Part shown: positions 5,769 through 7,596 of the stretch, in pieces | Layout of the letters: every line of letters begins with the position of its first letter | Numbering within the stretch: position 1 is the first letter of the stretch | Assembly (NCBI GenBank): GCA_016741945.1 | Contig: JACVCQ010000103.1 | Span: 1-7,596, forward strand | DNA length: 7,596 bases | Source of the DNA: Chitinophagaceae bacterium | Lineage (GTDB): Bacteria > Bacteroidota > Bacteroidia > Chitinophagales > Chitinophagaceae | Direction: 5' to 3' | Program-made: the position numbers and the translations under genes | Notes under the pieces: model-generated | The model's database searches: none | Seen by the model: the letters and a program-made list of their open reading frames with translations, nothing else | What the model was told of the DNA's origin: nothing

Positions 5769-7033
5769 TGCAACATCGAGAACCTACAGAACAAATCATC
5801 GACCATCTTTTCCGCCAACAAGCGGGAAAGATGGTTGCTGTTTTATCTCATCTTGGCGGATTCAAACACTTACATCTCATTGAAGATATTGTTCAGGAGT
5901 CTTTTATTAGTGCATTTCAACAATGGAAACTTAAGGGAATTCCTCAACAGCCGGAAGCTTGGCTGATGAAAACAGCTAAGAATAAAGCCATTGATCTGCT
6001 CAGAAGAATCAACTACCATACTCGTTATGTACAGTCGCAACAAACCAATGATTACACAGAACAGGTAGAGCCATTCTTTCATGAACAGGAGATCAGCGAC
6101 AGTGAACTTCGTATGATCTTTGCCTGTTGCCACCCTTCTTTAAAAACGGAAGACCAAATTGCGCTTACTTTAAAGTTAGTGTTCTCCTTTTCCATCAGTG
6201 AAATAGCCCGTGCATTGGTATTAACAGAAACAGTAGTTCAAAAAAGAATGAGTCGTGCAAAGTCTTTCTTGGCCAGTCAATCCATTCCATTAGAAATACC
6301 TGCCGCACAAGCATTACAAGAAAGGATGGAGTCTGTCCGCACTATTTTATACTTACTGTTCAATGAGGGTTATAGTTCCAGAAAGGCTGATGAAATTATT
6401 CGAAAAGATCTTTGTATAGAAGCGATGCGTTGTACTAAGATTATTGCGGAACATACAGCGGTTGCAGACCCTGCCAATCAAGCGTTACTAGCTTTAATGT
6501 GCTTACATGCTTCCCGCTTCGATAGCAGATCTTCTAATGAACATGAAATCATTTTATTAGAAGAGCAGAACAGAGGTTTATGGGACATCGAGTTAATGAG
6601 TATTGGTTATTACTATCTCAATATGGCTTCATCCGGTGAAACAATTACACGCTATCATTTAGAAGCCGCTATTGCTGCAGAACATTGCAAAGCTGCTAAA
6701 TACAGTGATACCAACTGGCAACAATTGTTACAATGGTATGAAATATTACTTCGTATCGATGCCTCTCCCGTTATCTTACTAAACCGTTCCCTGGTCATTC
6801 ACGCTATCGGTGAAACTGAAAAGGCTATTCAAGCTATTTTAGCAATCCCGGGAATAGACATCCTTATGAATCATGATCCTCAATACAGTGCTGTATTGGG
6901 TTATTTGTATACAAAATACAGTGATACAATTAAAGCCAAAGATTATTTGCAAAAAGCATTGGCGATTACAGATTCTAGAGCAGAAAAAGAACTGTTACAA
7001 GCTCGTATCAATCAACTATCTATCAAAAATTAA
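5768..7033 (+). CDS. ECF42-type RNA polymerase sigma factor with long C-terminal extension
   Basis: This 421-residue protein is about twice the length of a simple ECF sigma factor. Region 2 spans about residues 15-80 (LIEDIVQESFISAFQQW, then WLMKTAKNKAIDLLRR). Region 4 spans about 112-170 and starts with the family-typical LRMIFACCHPSL, followed by a helix-turn-helix (FSISEIARALVLTETVVQKRMSRAK). The extension carries LFNEGY at 197-202 and SSRKADEIIRKDLCIEAMR (DUF6596-like). It ends in helical TPR-like repeats at about 332-400 (LLNRSLVIHAIGETEKAIQAI; YLYTKYSDTIKAKDYLQKALAI). In this group the extension is thought to take over the regulatory role of an anti-sigma factor, and indeed none is encoded nearby. 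The ATG overlaps the DGPF stop by one base, so translation is probably coupled. The group assignment rests on the domain layout and the DGPF neighbour. Confidence 0.93.
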   Translation: MQHREPTEQIIDHLFRQQAGKMVAVLSHLGGFKHLHLIEDIVQESFISAFQQWKLKGIPQQPEAWLMKTAKNKAIDLLRRINYHTRYVQSQQTNDYTEQVEPFFHEQEISDSELRMIFACCHPSLKTEDQIALTLKLVFSFSISEIARALVLTETVVQKRMSRAKSFLASQSIPLEIPAAQALQERMESVRTILYLLFNEGYSSRKADEIIRKDLCIEAMRCTKIIAEHTAVADPANQALLALMCLHASRFDSRSSNEHEIILLEEQNRGLWDIELMSIGYYYLNMASSGETITRYHLEAAIAAEHCKAAKYSDTNWQQLLQWYEILLRIDASPVILLNRSLVIHAIGETEKAIQAILAIPGIDILMNHDPQYSAVLGYLYTKYSDTIKAKDYLQKALAITDSRAEKELLQARINQLSIKN

Positions 7034-7034
7034 A

Positions 7035-7056
7035 GCCGTTCCTAAAAAGAAACGGC
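7035..7056. terminator. Hairpin between convergent genes, probably a two-way terminator
   Basis: GCCGTT (7035-7040) pairs with AACGGC (7051-7056). Two further pairs are possible inside, after one mismatch. It lies one base after the sigma-factor stop and 21 bases past the end of the minus-strand DUF4136 gene. On the minus strand the stem is followed by TTTAATTTTT, a good U-rich tail. On the plus strand only CTTGTTCT follows, so termination should be stronger for the DUF4136 transcript. Confidence 0.6.
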
Positions 7057-7077
7057 CTTGTTCTCATTCATCAATAC

Positions 7078-7596
7078 TTATTCTTCCAATTTTTTTACAA
7101 TTGCTTTTACTTTACTATCAATCTCTTTATCACTTAGTTTTCTACCGTTTAATTCTGAAGTAGTCCATCCTTGCCATATAGTTTTATCCGTATCTGCATC
7201 CATTAGTGTTAATGTTAGTGTTCCTTCTTTGACCGTTTTTGTGTTTTCATCAAAACCAAGAAAACGTGATGGATAAAATACCGGTACCCATCTTCTACTG
7301 GCTGGATTAAAAAACCATCGTGTAAATGATTGTGAATACACTGCATTACGATCGATTTTATCTTCTTTTTCGATCATTACATCATAGACTAAATACACAT
7401 CAGGATTGGTTTTTACTTCTTTCCATCCTTTTTCTGCAAGATTTCTGTCAATAGATTGCCTGATCTTTCTATTGGTAAGATCATCATTTTTCATCGATAC
7501 ATTGGCCGTTTCTTTATCTGCCTGTGTTCTTATCCAACTATATGTTTTTATTTTACTAAAATCAACATCGCTGTCTTTTTGAACATAGGCAGTACG
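7078..7596 (-). CDS. DUF4136 domain protein, 5' end outside the window
   Basis: The gene runs leftward and is cut by the right window edge. An internal ATG at 7492-7494 would give 138 residues, but the frame stays open for 34 more codons to the edge. That extra part reads as the conserved DUF4136 beginning: A-Y-V-Q-K-D-S-D-V-D-F-S-K-I-K-T-Y-S-W, so the ATG is internal. The rest fits the family: IRQSIDRNLAEKGWKEV, then NPDVYLVYDVMIEKE, a variable aromatic segment around RWFFNPASRRW, and GTLTLTLMDADTDKTIWQGW before a lysine-rich C-terminal helix ending KKLEE. Members are usually small lipoproteins or envelope proteins of unknown function. The signal sequence that would confirm this lies beyond the window. 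It is convergent with the ECF sigma gene and shares the hairpin between them. Confidence 0.85.
   Translation of the reverse strand, partial: RTAYVQKDSDVDFSKIKTYSWIRTQADKETANVSMKNDDLTNRKIRQSIDRNLAEKGWKEVKTNPDVYLVYDVMIEKEDKIDRNAVYSQSFTRWFFNPASRRWVPVFYPSRFLGFDENTKTVKEGTLTLTLMDADTDKTIWQGWTTSELNGRKLSDKEIDSKVKAIVKKLEE

Noticed and set aside
5405..5821. Minus-strand open frame of 138 codons across the DGPF gene
   Set aside because: It is the complement of a clearly conserved DGPF coding region and crosses into the sigma gene. The product is low in recognisable features.
6873..7276. Plus-strand open frames over the end of the sigma gene and the DUF4136 gene
   Set aside because: They are out of frame or antisense to recognised genes, run through the hairpin region, and are low-complexity hydrophobic translations.

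Overview
The window looks like an ordinary chromosomal stretch of an AT-rich member of the Bacteroidota, probably of the Chitinophagaceae type. This is inferred from four things: the UvrB variant motif QTAGRAARNVNG, secretion signals ending in SAQ or FSQ, poor Shine-Dalgarno sequences with TAnnTTTG-like promoter elements, and Bacteroidota-typical families (secreted MORN/TonB-C and transglutaminase-like proteins, DUF4136). I see no tRNA, rRNA, CRISPR array, insertion sequence or phage gene.

Left part (1-1938, minus strand): uvrB, the damage-recognition helicase of nucleotide excision repair. Its reading frame is broken by an in-frame TAA at 286-288, exactly where the family has a conserved tyrosine. 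Beyond the stop the same frame continues as recognisable UvrB for 95 codons to the window edge. It is therefore a one-base nonsense change or a sequencing error, not an old pseudogene.

Middle part (2079-5288, plus strand): a soluble PAS-domain histidine kinase with no response regulator beside it. It is followed after 22 bases by a secreted protein with MORN-like repeats and a TonB C-terminal-type domain. After a 92-base gap rich in palindromes comes a secreted transglutaminase-like protein that starts at TTG. The kinase and the MORN/TonB-C gene are probably co-transcribed. A link to the third gene is less certain.

Right part (5430-7033, plus strand): a two-gene unit, a YCII/DGPF-domain protein whose stop overlaps the start of an ECF sigma factor with a long TPR-like C-terminal extension (ECF42 type). 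No anti-sigma factor is present. A candidate ECF-type promoter lies upstream of the pair and could make it self-regulating. A hairpin at 7035-7056 separates this unit from a convergent DUF4136 gene on the minus strand (7078 to the right edge), whose true start lies outside the window.

Nothing here is clearly a new system. The points most worth checking are the uvrB stop codon, the possible autoregulated ECF42-DGPF module, and the three palindromes before the transglutaminase-like gene.
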